Assembly: GCA_051953655.1 (NCBI GenBank)
Contig: JBQCIO010000271.1
Coordinates: 1-14,089 of the forward strand
DNA length: 14,089 nucleotides
Reading direction: 5' to 3'
DNA from: JBQCHF01 sp051953655
GTDB lineage: Bacteria > Actinomycetota > Actinomycetes > Motilibacterales > Motilibacteraceae
Shown one piece after another: positions 1 through 6,005 of this stretch. The translations under genes were made by a program, and so were the position numbers. Within the stretch, counting starts at the first letter, position 1. Each line of letters begins with the position of its first letter. The notes beneath the pieces are model-generated. The model did not search any database, was not told where the DNA came from, and was given only the letters and a program-made list of their open reading frames with translations.

Positions 1-135
1 CAGCACCCACGGACGCGCCGTGCCCAGCGCCTTCGGCACCAGCGGGTCGAAGACCTGCGGCCGCAGGAAGTGCGCCGCGCCGGTGGTGGTGAGCATGAGG
101 GCCAGCGCGCGCGGGCCGGGCATCCGTCGGGGCAC
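1..135 (-). CDS. DoxX-like membrane protein, N-terminal part (runs off window)
   Basis: The minus strand is open from a GTG at 135 (or ATG at 123) to the window edge. From the ATG it reads MPGPRALALMLTTTGAAHFL, then RPQVFDPLVPKALGTARPWV. A hydrophobic first helix followed by a G-A-x-H-F-x-x-P-x-x-F-D-x-x-V-P pattern is typical of the first helix and loop of small four-helix DoxX/MauE-type membrane proteins. These are often annotated as DoxX family; their function is usually unknown, though some are linked to quinone or redox chemistry. The GTG is preferred because a GAGGA sits about 8 nt upstream, whereas the ATG has no Shine-Dalgarno. Only 45 codons are visible, so the assignment rests on the N-terminal motif alone. 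It is divergent from ligC. Confidence 0.6.
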   Translation of the reverse strand, partial: MPRRMPGPRALALMLTTTGAAHFLRPQVFDPLVPKALGTARPWVL

Positions 136-160
136 GGGCCCATCCTCGCGGCGCCGACAG

Positions 161-220
161 CACGTCGCCATCCGGTGCACGTCGCCATCCGGTGCACGTC
201 GTCATCCGGTGCACGTCGTC
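161..220. repeat. Three tandem 17-bp direct repeats plus 9-bp partial copy
   Basis: Unit CACGTCGCCATCCGGTG occurs at 161-177 and 178-194 exactly, at 195-211 with one change (C to T at its eighth base), and its first nine bases recur at 212-220. The array fills most of the divergent intergenic region between the DoxX-like gene and ligC. Each junction forms GTGCAC. The array ends about 12 nt before the putative ligC -10 hexamer, so it could be an activator or repressor array or simply a slippage repeat. Confidence 0.93.
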
Positions 221-232
221 GGCGGCACGGGG

Positions 233-238
233 CAGGAT
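233..238 (+). promoter_or_regulatory. Candidate -10 hexamer for leaderless ligC
   Basis: CAGGAT lies exactly 6 nt before the ATG at 245 and matches the actinobacterial TANNNT consensus except at its first base. That spacing would place transcription start at the ATG itself (a leaderless transcript). The same six-nt layout occurs at msrB in this window. No good -35 is visible. A GGGGCAGG run at 229-236 could instead act as a weak ribosome binding site. Confidence 0.3.
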
Positions 239-244
239 GCCCGC

Positions 245-1315
245 ATGAAGCTGCCGGTCATGCCTCCCGTGGCGCCCATGCTCGCCAAGTCGGTCAAGGA
301 CGTGCCCGAGGGCGACTTCCTCTACGAGCCCAAGTGGGACGGCTTCCGCTGCATCGTGTTCCGCGACGGCGACGAGGTCGAGCTCGGCAGCCGGAACGAG
401 CGCCCGCTCACCCGCTACTTCCCCGAGGTCGTGGAGGCGGTCAAGCAGGCACTGCCCGAGCGCTGCGTCGTCGACGGAGAGGTGGTGGTGGCCACCGACG
501 ACCACCTCGACTTCGACGCCCTGCTCCAGCGGATCCACCCGGCCAAGTCGCGGGTCGACCTGCTCGCGCGTGAGACGCCCGCCTCCTTCGTCGCCTTCGA
601 CCTGCTCGCCCTCGGCGACGACGACCTCACCGGCCGTCCCATGGCGGAGCGCCGCGCGCTGCTGGAGCAGGCCGTCACCCCCACCGACCGGGTGCACGTC
701 ACCCAGGCCACCGACGACGTCGCCCTGGCCCGGCAGTGGTTCGCCGAGTTCGAGGGCGCGGGTCTGGACGGCGTCGTCGCCAAGGCCAAGGACATCGCCT
801 ACCAGCCCGACGTCCGGGCCATGCTCAAGATCAAGCACGAGCGCACCGCCGACTGCGTCGTGGCCGGCTACCGGCTGCACAAGTCGGGGCCGGTGGTGGG
901 CAGCCTGCTGCTCGGGCTCTAAAACGGCGACGGCGCCCTGCAACACGTGGGCGTGTCGGCCAGCTTCCCCATGAAGCGCCGGGCCGAGCTGATCGAGGAG
1001 CTCGCCCCGCTGCGGCTCGACGACGTCAGCGGGCACCCGTGGGCGGCGTGGGCCGAGGCCTCGGCGCACGAGCAGGACCGCCTGCCCGGCGCGCAGTCGC
1101 GGTGGAACGCCAAGAAGGACCTGTCCTGGGTGCCGTTGTCGCCCGAGATGGTCTGCGAGGTCGGCTACGACCACATGGAGGGCACCCGCTTCCGGCACAC
1201 CGCGCAGTTCAAGCGCTGGCGGCCGGACCGCACGCCCGAGTCGTGCACCTACGCCCAGCTGGAGCGGCCGGTCACCTACGACCTGTCGTCGGTGCTCGGC
1301 GGCCGCAACGGGTAA
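245..1315 (+). pseudogene. ligC: ATP-dependent DNA ligase LigC, interrupted by an in-frame TAA
   Basis: LigC-type ligases seal nicks using ATP, forming a lysyl-AMP intermediate. From the ATG at 245 the frame encodes 356 codons, the usual LigC length, with one internal stop. Motif I EPKWDGFR gives the adenylated lysine K30. Further on are GSRNERPLTRYFPEV, VVDGEVV, SFVAFDLLAL, GLDGVVAK and LKIKHERTADCVVAGYR, which complete the nucleotidyltransferase core. Codon 226 (920-922) is TAA, early in the OB-fold domain. Reading resumes in the same frame as NGDGALQHVGVSASF and continues to QFKRWRPDRTPESCT and a TAA at 1313. Relatives have GLY before this acidic stretch, so TAC (Tyr) to TAA is the simplest history. 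A product of 225 residues would lack nearly all of the OB domain. It heads a plus-strand cluster with the stress-like gene and the polymerase. Confidence 0.9.
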
Positions 1316-1335
1316 GGACCAGACCGGCGGACCAG

Positions 1336-1341
1336 TAGCGT
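1336..1341 (+). promoter_or_regulatory. Candidate -10 hexamer (TAGCGT) before the stress-like gene
   Basis: TAGCGT fits TANNNT and lies 46 nt upstream of the GTG at 1388, leaving room for a short leader carrying the GGGAGGG ribosome binding site at 1376-1382. If used, the stress-like gene and the polymerase could be transcribed independently of ligC. No clear -35 is visible. Confidence 0.25.
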
Positions 1342-1387
1342 GGCGACCGACGGCCGCACGGCCGGCTCTGTCCCTGGGAGGGCTCTC

Positions 1388-1867
1388 GTGTACACCATCG
1401 TCCTGCTCACCGAGGACGCGCTCACCGACCACGACGTCGACCGCGTGGTCAACCTGCACGGCGACGAGCCGGTGCGCGTGCACGTGCTGGTGCCGGTCGA
1501 CACCGACCATAACCCGGTCGTCGAGGCGCTGGACGAGGCGATGCTCGGCGAGCTGCGCGACGCCGTCAAGGACTCGGGCGAGCGCACCCAGGAGCAGGCC
1601 GAGCGGCTGGCCGGCCACGCACTGGCCCGCAGCCTGGAGAAGCTGCGCGCCGCCGGGGTGGACGCCGACGGCGGCTTCACCTCCGACGACCCGGTGGAGG
1701 GCACCATCGCCACCGTGCGCGAGCTCGACGCCGACGAAGTGGTCGTGCTCACCGAGCCGCACCTGCTCGAGGGCGCCTTCCACCGCGACTGGGCCTCGCG
1801 GATCCGCCGCAAGCTCGACCGACCGGTGCTGCACGCGGTGGCCGGCACCGACCGGGTGTACGACTAG
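1388..1867 (+). CDS. Small universal-stress-like (UspA-fold) protein
   Basis: This 159-residue protein starts at GTG 1388, chosen because GGGAGGG at 1376-1382 sits 5 nt upstream; an upstream in-frame start at 1340 has no such support. It opens with a hydrophobic strand (VYTIVLLTED), has a second strand VRVHVLVPVD (about 29-38), a charged helical middle (about 45-90) and ends with DADEVVVLTEP (about 115-124) and LDRPVLHAV. This alternating strand/helix order with a late D-x-VVVLT strand resembles UspA-type proteins, but I see no G-x2-G-x9-G(S/T) ATP-binding motif, so nucleotide binding is doubtful. It lies 72 nt after ligC and 24 nt before the polymerase gene, so a link to the repair pair is possible but unproven. 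It ends with TAG. Confidence 0.72.
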   Translation: MYTIVLLTEDALTDHDVDRVVNLHGDEPVRVHVLVPVDTDHNPVVEALDEAMLGELRDAVKDSGERTQEQAERLAGHALARSLEKLRAAGVDADGGFTSDDPVEGTIATVRELDADEVVVLTEPHLLEGAFHRDWASRIRRKLDRPVLHAVAGTDRVYD

Positions 1868-1891
1868 CCGGACCACCGGCGAGGAGGATCA

Positions 1892-2956
1892 GTGGCGACC
1901 GAGGCGCTCGAGGTCGAGGTGGGCGGCCGCACCGTGCGGCTGACCAACCCGGGCAAGACCTACTTCCCCGCGCTCGGTCCGGAGCAGGGCTCGAAGAAGG
2001 CGCTGTTCGACTACTACGTGTCGGTGGCCGAGCCGCTCGTGCACGCGCTGCGCGAGCGACCGACCTACCTGCAGCGCTTCCCCGAGGGCGTCGAGGGCGA
2101 GGAGATCTACCAGAAGCGGGTGCCCAAGTACGCCCCCGACTGGCTCGCCACCTGCCGGGTCACCTTCCCCTCCGGCCGGCACGCCGACGCCCTCAGCGTG
2201 GTCGAGCCGGCCGCCGTCGCCTGGGCCGCCAACCACGGCACGGTCACCTTCCACCCCTGGCACGCCCGCTGCGCCGACGTCGACCACCCCGACGAGCTGC
2301 GCATCGACCTCGACCCGCAGCCGGGCACCGACTTCCTCGACGCCCGGCGCCTGGCCACCGGCGTCGTCCGCGAGGTGCTCGACGAGCTCGGCTACCGCGC
2401 GTTCCCCAAGACCAGCGGCGGGCGGGGCGTGCACCTCTACGTCCGCGTCCAGCCGCGCTGGACCTTCACCGAGGTCCGCCGCGCCGCCATCGCCTTCGCC
2501 CGCGAGGTGGAGCGGCGCGCGCCGATGGAGGTCACCACCAAGTGGTGGAAGGAGGAGCGCGGCCAGCGGGTCTTCCTGGACTACAACCAGAACGCCCGCG
2601 ACCGCACCATCGCCAGCGCCTACAGCGTGCGCCCCACCGCCAAGGCGACCGTCTCCACCCCGGTCACCTACGACGAGCTGTCGGAGGTGGTGCCGGACGA
2701 CTTCACCATCCTCACCGTCCCGGAACGGGTCGCGCGCCTGGGCGACCTGCACGCCGAGATCGACGACGTCCACCACGACCTCACGCCGCTGCTGGAGTGG
2801 TGGGAGCGCGACGAGCACGACGCGGGGCTCGGCGACCTGCCCTACCCGCCGAACTACCCGAAGATGCCGGGCGAGCCGGCGCGGGTGCAGCCGAGCCGGG
2901 CCCGCAAGTCCGTCGCCCTGGAGCCGGAGACGACGCCCGAACCGAGCGAGGACTGA
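1892..2956 (+). CDS. Stand-alone LigD-type polymerase/primase (Prim-PolC)
   Basis: This is a 354-residue archaeo-eukaryotic-primase-fold polymerase of the LigD_pol type, which fills gaps and adds nucleotides at DNA breaks, preferring ribonucleotides in studied relatives. The expected motifs are present: LTNPGKTYFP (18-26), TYLQRFPEGV (58-67), the metal-binding IDLDP with D139 and D141, KTSGGRGVH (173-181), and FLDYNQN with D230, spaced like the catalytic aspartates of mycobacterial LigD-Pol. There is no ligase or phosphoesterase domain; the C-terminus is a Pro/Glu-rich tail after PNYPKMPGEPARV. The start is GTG 1892, with GAGGAGG at 1881-1887. In mycobacteria, stand-alone polymerases of this kind are encoded beside LigC and act with it in base-excision or short-gap repair, which fits the ligC gene upstream. 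It converges with the next gene, leaving 4 nt. Confidence 0.93.
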   Translation: MATEALEVEVGGRTVRLTNPGKTYFPALGPEQGSKKALFDYYVSVAEPLVHALRERPTYLQRFPEGVEGEEIYQKRVPKYAPDWLATCRVTFPSGRHADALSVVEPAAVAWAANHGTVTFHPWHARCADVDHPDELRIDLDPQPGTDFLDARRLATGVVREVLDELGYRAFPKTSGGRGVHLYVRVQPRWTFTEVRRAAIAFAREVERRAPMEVTTKWWKEERGQRVFLDYNQNARDRTIASAYSVRPTAKATVSTPVTYDELSEVVPDDFTILTVPERVARLGDLHAEIDDVHHDLTPLLEWWERDEHDAGLGDLPYPPNYPKMPGEPARVQPSRARKSVALEPETTPEPSED

Positions 2957-2960
2957 AGGC

Positions 2961-3245
2961 TCAGGCCGCGCCCGACGACTCCCCCAAGCCCGCCGCGAAG
3001 GCGCCGGCCGGGGCGTCGATGACCCGGCCGGTCTCGGTGTCGACCACGTGCAGGCGCAGCCGCTCCACCGGCACCTCGCCGAGCATGCGCACGAAGCGCG
3101 CCCCGGCGTCGTAGGCGCTGGCGGCGTCGCCCTCGGCGTAGTCGTCGGCCAGCACCACCACGTAACGGGCCCGCGGGTAGGCCGCGGCCAGCCCGGAGCT
3201 GTAGGCGTCCTCGGCGGGACCGCCGAACGGCAGCGACCACTCCAT
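2961..3245 (-). CDS. Unknown 94-residue protein
   Basis: The start is ATG 3245, chosen because GGAGGGAGG lies 6 nt upstream; an in-frame extension to 3335 is unlikely. The product begins MEWSLPFGGPAEDAYSSGLA, followed by a strand ARYVVVLADDYAEGD (about 26-40), a helix SAYDAGARFVRML (about 43-55) and a strand VERLRLHVVDTETGRVID (about 60-77). I do not recognise the family. There are no signal peptide, membrane segment or cysteines. It converges on the polymerase gene and diverges from msrB, so its promoter probably lies in 3246-3364. Codon usage is like its neighbours. Confidence 0.7.
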   Translation of the reverse strand: MEWSLPFGGPAEDAYSSGLAAAYPRARYVVVLADDYAEGDAASAYDAGARFVRMLGEVPVERLRLHVVDTETGRVIDAPAGAFAAGLGESSGAA

Positions 3246-3292
3246 CGCGCACCTCCCTCCGCCCGGGGCGTCCGGCCCGGACCCCTCCATGT

Positions 3293-3303
3293 TGCATGAT
3301 GCA
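3293..3303. promoter_or_regulatory. Short palindrome TGCATGATGCA in divergent intergenic region
   Basis: TGCAT-G-ATGCA is a perfect 5+1+5 palindrome inside a locally A/T-richer stretch, lying 48 nt before the unknown gene (-) and 62 nt before msrB (+). This is a plausible operator position for either gene. It is short, so the call is tentative. Confidence 0.3.
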
Positions 3304-3352
3304 CGGTTCCGGCGCCAGGACCTGCCGGCGCGCATCGCGTGCGGCGCCGTCG

Positions 3353-3358
3353 TACGGT
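3353..3358 (+). promoter_or_regulatory. Candidate -10 (TACGGT) for leaderless msrB
   Basis: TACGGT matches TANNNT exactly and is separated by GGCGCC from the ATG at 3365, so a start point on the A of the ATG is likely. There is no purine-rich Shine-Dalgarno that fits better than GGTGG at 3356-3360. No TTGACA-like -35 is evident. Confidence 0.45.
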
Positions 3359-3364
3359 GGCGCC

Positions 3365-3790
3365 ATGTCCTACGAGGTGCAGAAGACCGACGAGGAGTGG
3401 CGCGGCCAGCTGAGCCCGGAGGAGTACCACGTGCTCCGCCAGGCCGGCACCGAGCGCCCCTTCACCGGGGAGTACGTCGACACCAAGACCGTGGGCGTCT
3501 ACGCCTGCCGGGCCTGCGGCCAGGAGCTGTTCCGCAGCGACGCCAAGTTCGAGTCGCACTGCGGGTGGCCGTCGTTCTACGCCCCGCAGGAGGGCGACGC
3601 CGTCGAGCTGATCGAGGACCGCTCGCTGGGCATGGTGCGGGTGGAGGCGCGCTGCGCCCGCTGCGGCTCGCACCTCGGCCACGTCTTCGAGGGCGAGGGC
3701 TACCCCACCCCCACCGACCAGCGCTGGTGCATCAACTCGGTGAGCCTCACGCTCGTCCCCGCCGACCAGAAGGCGGAGTCCACGTCCTGA
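3365..3790 (+). CDS. msrB: Peptide methionine (R)-S-oxide reductase MsrB
   Basis: MsrB reduces the R epimer of methionine sulfoxide in proteins, normally with thioredoxin as electron donor, in the cytoplasm. The 141-residue length is typical of single-domain MsrB. Seen motifs: RPFTGEY (31-37), zinc-binding CxxC pairs C48/C51 and C97/C100, HCGWPSFY (65-72), HLGHVFEG (103-110) and RWCINSVSL (120-128) with catalytic C122. C66 of CGWPSF is a candidate resolving cysteine. The ATG at 3365 begins MSYEVQKTDEEW, the usual start; longer in-frame starts would only add Arg/Ala-rich sequence. The gene is next to the haem genes as in mycobacteria, and converges with the VOC gene (4-nt gap). Confidence 0.96.
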   Translation: MSYEVQKTDEEWRGQLSPEEYHVLRQAGTERPFTGEYVDTKTVGVYACRACGQELFRSDAKFESHCGWPSFYAPQEGDAVELIEDRSLGMVRVEARCARCGSHLGHVFEGEGYPTPTDQRWCINSVSLTLVPADQKAESTS

Positions 3791-3794
3791 AGAA

Positions 3795-4160
3795 TCAGCG
3801 AGCACCCATGTCCGGCTGGAAGACCCCGAGGACGTTCCCCTCGGGGTCTTCTAGGTAGGCCGACCAGCCCATCCCGACCACGGGCTCCTTGCCGTGCACG
3901 ACGCTGCCGCCGTGCTGCACGACCGCGTCCAGCACCGCATCGACGTCGGCCACCCCGGCGATGAGCACCGGCGCCCGGTGCAGCTCCCCGCGCTTCACCA
4001 GCGCCCCGTCGGCGCCGCGCTCATCCTCCGGGCCGCCGCGCACCAGCCAGTACGGCTGGCCCTCGTACTGGTCGACCTGCCAGCCCAGCACCGCGCCGTA
4101 GAAGGCCGACGCCCGCTCCGGGTCGTCCACGGGCAGCTCGAAGTGCACGATCTTCGACAC
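3795..4160 (-). CDS. VOC/glyoxalase-bleomycin resistance superfamily protein
   Basis: This 121-residue single-domain vicinal-oxygen-chelate protein starts at GTG 4160, supported by GGAGG 5 nt upstream. It reads VSKIVHFELPVDDPERASAF, then YGAVLGWQ and, near the end, GWSAYLEDPEGNVLGVFQPD (99-117), the classic paired beta-alpha-beta-beta-beta signatures. H6/E8 and the glutamates of the last strands (E104, E107) are possible metal ligands. Relatives bind or modify small metabolites; the substrate cannot be named. It lies downstream of the methyltransferase on the same strand but is separated by 233 nt containing palindromes. Its 3' end contains a strong hairpin that would terminate msrB from the other strand, made partly with the rare codons CTA (L103) and GAA (E104). 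Confidence 0.9.
   Translation of the reverse strand: MSKIVHFELPVDDPERASAFYGAVLGWQVDQYEGQPYWLVRGGPEDERGADGALVKRGELHRAPVLIAGVADVDAVLDAVVQHGGSVVHGKEPVVGMGWSAYLEDPEGNVLGVFQPDMGAR
3819..3851 (+). terminator. Hairpin terminator of msrB lying inside the VOC gene
   Basis: GAAGACCCCGAG (3819-3830) and CTCGGGGTCTTC (3840-3851) form a perfect 12-bp stem with a 9-nt loop, starting 28 nt after the msrB stop and followed by TAGG. The right arm ends in TCTTCT, only a weak T-run, so termination may be partly factor-dependent. The same bases encode LEDPEGNVLGVF of the VOC protein on the other strand. Confidence 0.45.
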
Positions 4161-4216
4161 GGTGACCTCCAGGGCCTCCAGCACGTCAGGCCGACGTCCT
4201 CGACCGTCCGGCCCTA

Positions 4217-4237
4217 GGTCCCGGCTGCCCAGGGACC
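4217..4237. repeat. Small inverted repeat upstream of the VOC gene
   Basis: GGTCCC (4217-4222) and GGGACC (4232-4237) enclose a 9-nt spacer. They lie 57-77 nt upstream of the VOC start, flanked by two direct copies of GACCGTCCG (4202-4210 and 4252-4260). This could be an operator or leader hairpin; nothing further is supported. Confidence 0.35.
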
Positions 4238-4272
4238 GACGTCCCGCCCAGGACCGTCCGCGGAGAACCGAA

Positions 4273-4360
4273 TTGCGCACACAACCTGGCTTCCGGCAGC
4301 GGCGTGTCGGCGCCCGGCCGCCCCGACACGCCGCGCAGAGAGACGACCCTGTGTGCGCAA
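4273..4360. repeat. Symmetric nested inverted repeat, 88 bp
   Basis: Outer arms TTGCGCACACA (4273-4283) and TGTGTGCGCAA (4350-4360) are exact complements. Inside them GGCGTGTCGG (4301-4310) and CCGACACGCC (4323-4332) are also exact complements. Both flanks between outer and inner arms are 17 nt, so the whole is symmetric about a 12-nt GC-rich loop. A third stem, GACCCT (4345-4350) with AGGGTC (4362-4367), overlaps the right outer arm and would compete with it. The element lies between the methyltransferase stop (4394) and the VOC start (4160), so it may end methyltransferase transcription, act as an operator, or be a small mobile palindromic element. Confidence 0.8.
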
Positions 4361-4393
4361 AAGGGTCAGGGGCCGACGCAGCACCCCCCGGCG

Positions 4394-5155
4394 TCAGTCC
4401 CGCCGCGCCACCAGCAGCCCGTCGTCGGTCCGCTCGGCCGAGCCGAACCCGACCGTGGCCAGCTCGGCGCGCAGGCCGGCCTCGTCGAGGTCCCAGACCA
4501 GGAAGGACTCGCTGCCCTCGCGGACCAGGTCGGCTCCGCGACGCTGCCGGTAGGTGTAGGTGAAGCGCCGGACGCCCGGCTCCTCGGCGTCGGCGCGCAG
4601 CTCGGCCTCGACGACGTCGTCGCCCAGCACGCCCACGCCGGCCACCTGCGGCCCGAACACCTCGCCCGCCCCGTCCGGCGCCTCGGCCACCAGCACCCCG
4701 CCGGGCACGGTCCGATCCCCCGCCGCCCGCAGCACCTCGCGGCGGACCTCCGGCGGCAGCGTGGCCAGCACGTCCACCGCGACGACCAGGTCGTAGCTGG
4801 CGGGTGGGACCTCCTGCGCCCCGCAGGCGTGCACGGTGACCCGGCCGGTCAGCTCCGGGTCCAACGCCAGCCGTGACTGCAGCACCGCCCGCATGGCTGC
4901 CGACGGCTCCACCGCGTCCAGGCGCACACCGGGCGCCAGCGCTCGAGCCACGACCGCCGTGAGCAGCCCGGTGCCCGCGCCCACCTCGAGCACGCCAACC
5001 CGCGCGCGTCGCGCCCACGGCGTCAGCCGGGCGGACGCCGACTCGACGAACTCCTCACCGTGCAGGACGTCGTAGAACTCGGCGGTGACGGCGTACCCGT
5101 CCCCCTGCTCGTCGGCCACGGACCCGGTGTACCCCCGAACCGGGCCGCGCACCAT
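4394..5155 (-). CDS. Class I SAM-dependent methyltransferase
   Basis: The 253-residue product has a Rossmann methyltransferase core: motif I GVLEVGAGTGLLT (54-66), the acidic AVEPSAAM (81-88) at the end of strand 2, SYDLVVAVDVLATLP (120-134) and PGGVLVAEAP (151-160). The region before it, GYAVTAEFYDVLHGEEF, is the typical substrate-side entry helix of this type. The substrate is unknown. The ATG at 5155 is used; GTG 5119 (VADEQGDGYAV) is an alternative and neither has a strong ribosome binding site. It starts 35 nt after the hemQ stop on the same strand, so it is probably cotranscribed. A methyltransferase of unknown role also follows hemQ in mycobacteria as I recall (Rv2675c), suggesting a conserved but unexplained link to haem synthesis. 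Confidence 0.88.
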   Translation of the reverse strand: MVRGPVRGYTGSVADEQGDGYAVTAEFYDVLHGEEFVESASARLTPWARRARVGVLEVGAGTGLLTAVVARALAPGVRLDAVEPSAAMRAVLQSRLALDPELTGRVTVHACGAQEVPPASYDLVVAVDVLATLPPEVRREVLRAAGDRTVPGGVLVAEAPDGAGEVFGPQVAGVGVLGDDVVEAELRADAEEPGVRRFTYTYRQRRGADLVREGSESFLVWDLDEAGLRAELATVGFGSAERTDDGLLVARRD

Positions 5156-5190
5156 CAACGGCCCGCGTCGGCAGCGGTCGCCGGAACGTC

Positions 5191-5934
5191 CTACGGCATG
5201 TCGGTGATGATCTCCGCCATCGGCCGCCGCGGGCCCGTGTAGAAGGGGATCTCCTCGCGCACGTGCTTGCGCGCGTCGACCCCGCGCAGGTGGCGCATGA
5301 GGTCGACGATGCGGTGCAGCTCGTCGGCCTCGAACGCCAGCACCCACTCGTAGTCGTTGAGCGCGAAGGACGCGACGGTGTTGGCGCGCACGTCGGGGTA
5401 GTTGCGCGCCTCCATGCCGTGCTCGACGAGCATCGCGCGGCGCTCCTCGTCCGGCAGCAGGTACCAGTCGTAGGACCGGACGAACGGGTAGACGCAGACG
5501 TAGGCCTTGGGGTCCTCGCCGCCGAGGAACGCCGGCACGTGGCCCTTGTTGAACTCGGCCGGGCGGTGCAGCGCCACCACCGACCACACCGGGGCGAGCC
5601 GTCGGCCGAGCTGGGTGCGGCGGAAGCGGTGGTAGGCCTCCTGCACGGCCTCGACCCGCTCGGCGTGCCACCAGATCAGCAGGTCGGCATCGGCGCGCAG
5701 GCCCGCGACGTCGTAGGTGCCGCGCACGACGACGTCCTTGGCCGCGAGCTGCTCGAACAGCTCCTCCACCTCCGCGGCGAGCGCGGCGCGGTCCTCCGGC
5801 AGCTGGCCCTCCACCTTGAAGACCGACCACATCGCGTACCGGATCATCTCGTTGATGTCCCGGGCGCGGACCTTGCCGTGCGGATCGGCAGCGGGCGCTT
5901 CAGAGGTGGCAGGGGCGGAGGGATCGGTGCTCAT
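5191..5934 (-). CDS. chdC: Coproheme decarboxylase HemQ/ChdC
   Basis: This enzyme performs the last step of the coproporphyrin-dependent haem pathway, converting iron-coproporphyrin III to haem b with H2O2. The 247-residue length and chlorite-dismutase-like fold fit. The actinobacterial signature is clear: EFNKGHVPAFL with distal H132, VYPFVRSYDWYLLP with catalytic Y149 (17 residues later, the same spacing as H118/Y135 of the Corynebacterium enzyme as I recall), and RKHVREEIPFYTG with H224 as likely proximal haem ligand. The first 20 residues (MSTDPSAPATSEAPAADPHG) are a disordered Ala/Pro tail. The start is ATG 5934; no strong Shine-Dalgarno is seen apart from GGATGATGGAGG just upstream. The stop is TAG. 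It sits between hemG (67 nt upstream) and the methyltransferase. Confidence 0.96.
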   Translation of the reverse strand: MSTDPSAPATSEAPAADPHGKVRARDINEMIRYAMWSVFKVEGQLPEDRAALAAEVEELFEQLAAKDVVVRGTYDVAGLRADADLLIWWHAERVEAVQEAYHRFRRTQLGRRLAPVWSVVALHRPAEFNKGHVPAFLGGEDPKAYVCVYPFVRSYDWYLLPDEERRAMLVEHGMEARNYPDVRANTVASFALNDYEWVLAFEADELHRIVDLMRHLRGVDARKHVREEIPFYTGPRRPMAEIITDMP

Positions 5935-5991
5935 GCCTCCATCATCCCTCGCAGGCACGAGCGCGGCGCGTGGGGACCGCGCCCTCCCGGC

Positions 5992-6005
5992 GTGAGCGCG
6001 CTCAC
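5992..6005. promoter_or_regulatory. Perfect 14-bp palindrome at the hemG stop / hemQ leader
   Basis: GTGAGCGCGCTCAC reads identically on both strands and contains the hemG stop codon; it lies 57 nt before the hemQ start. With no loop it is more likely a dimer-binding site than an RNA hairpin. A near-identical site (GTGAGCG-CC-CGCTCAC) occurs at 8688-8703, before the alpha/beta hydrolase gene, and both are followed by CCC on the plus strand. Confidence 0.45.

Noticed and set aside
161..220. CRISPR array
   Set aside because: The 17-bp units are directly adjacent with no spacers, and no cas gene is nearby.
947..1315. Separate 122-residue gene starting at 947
   Set aside because: It is in frame with and continues the LigC OB-fold domain, and has no ribosome binding site of its own.
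1889..3805. 638-residue minus-strand open frame
   Set aside because: It is antisense to the polymerase and msrB genes, with a low-complexity product typical of GC-rich shadow frames and no recognisable motif.
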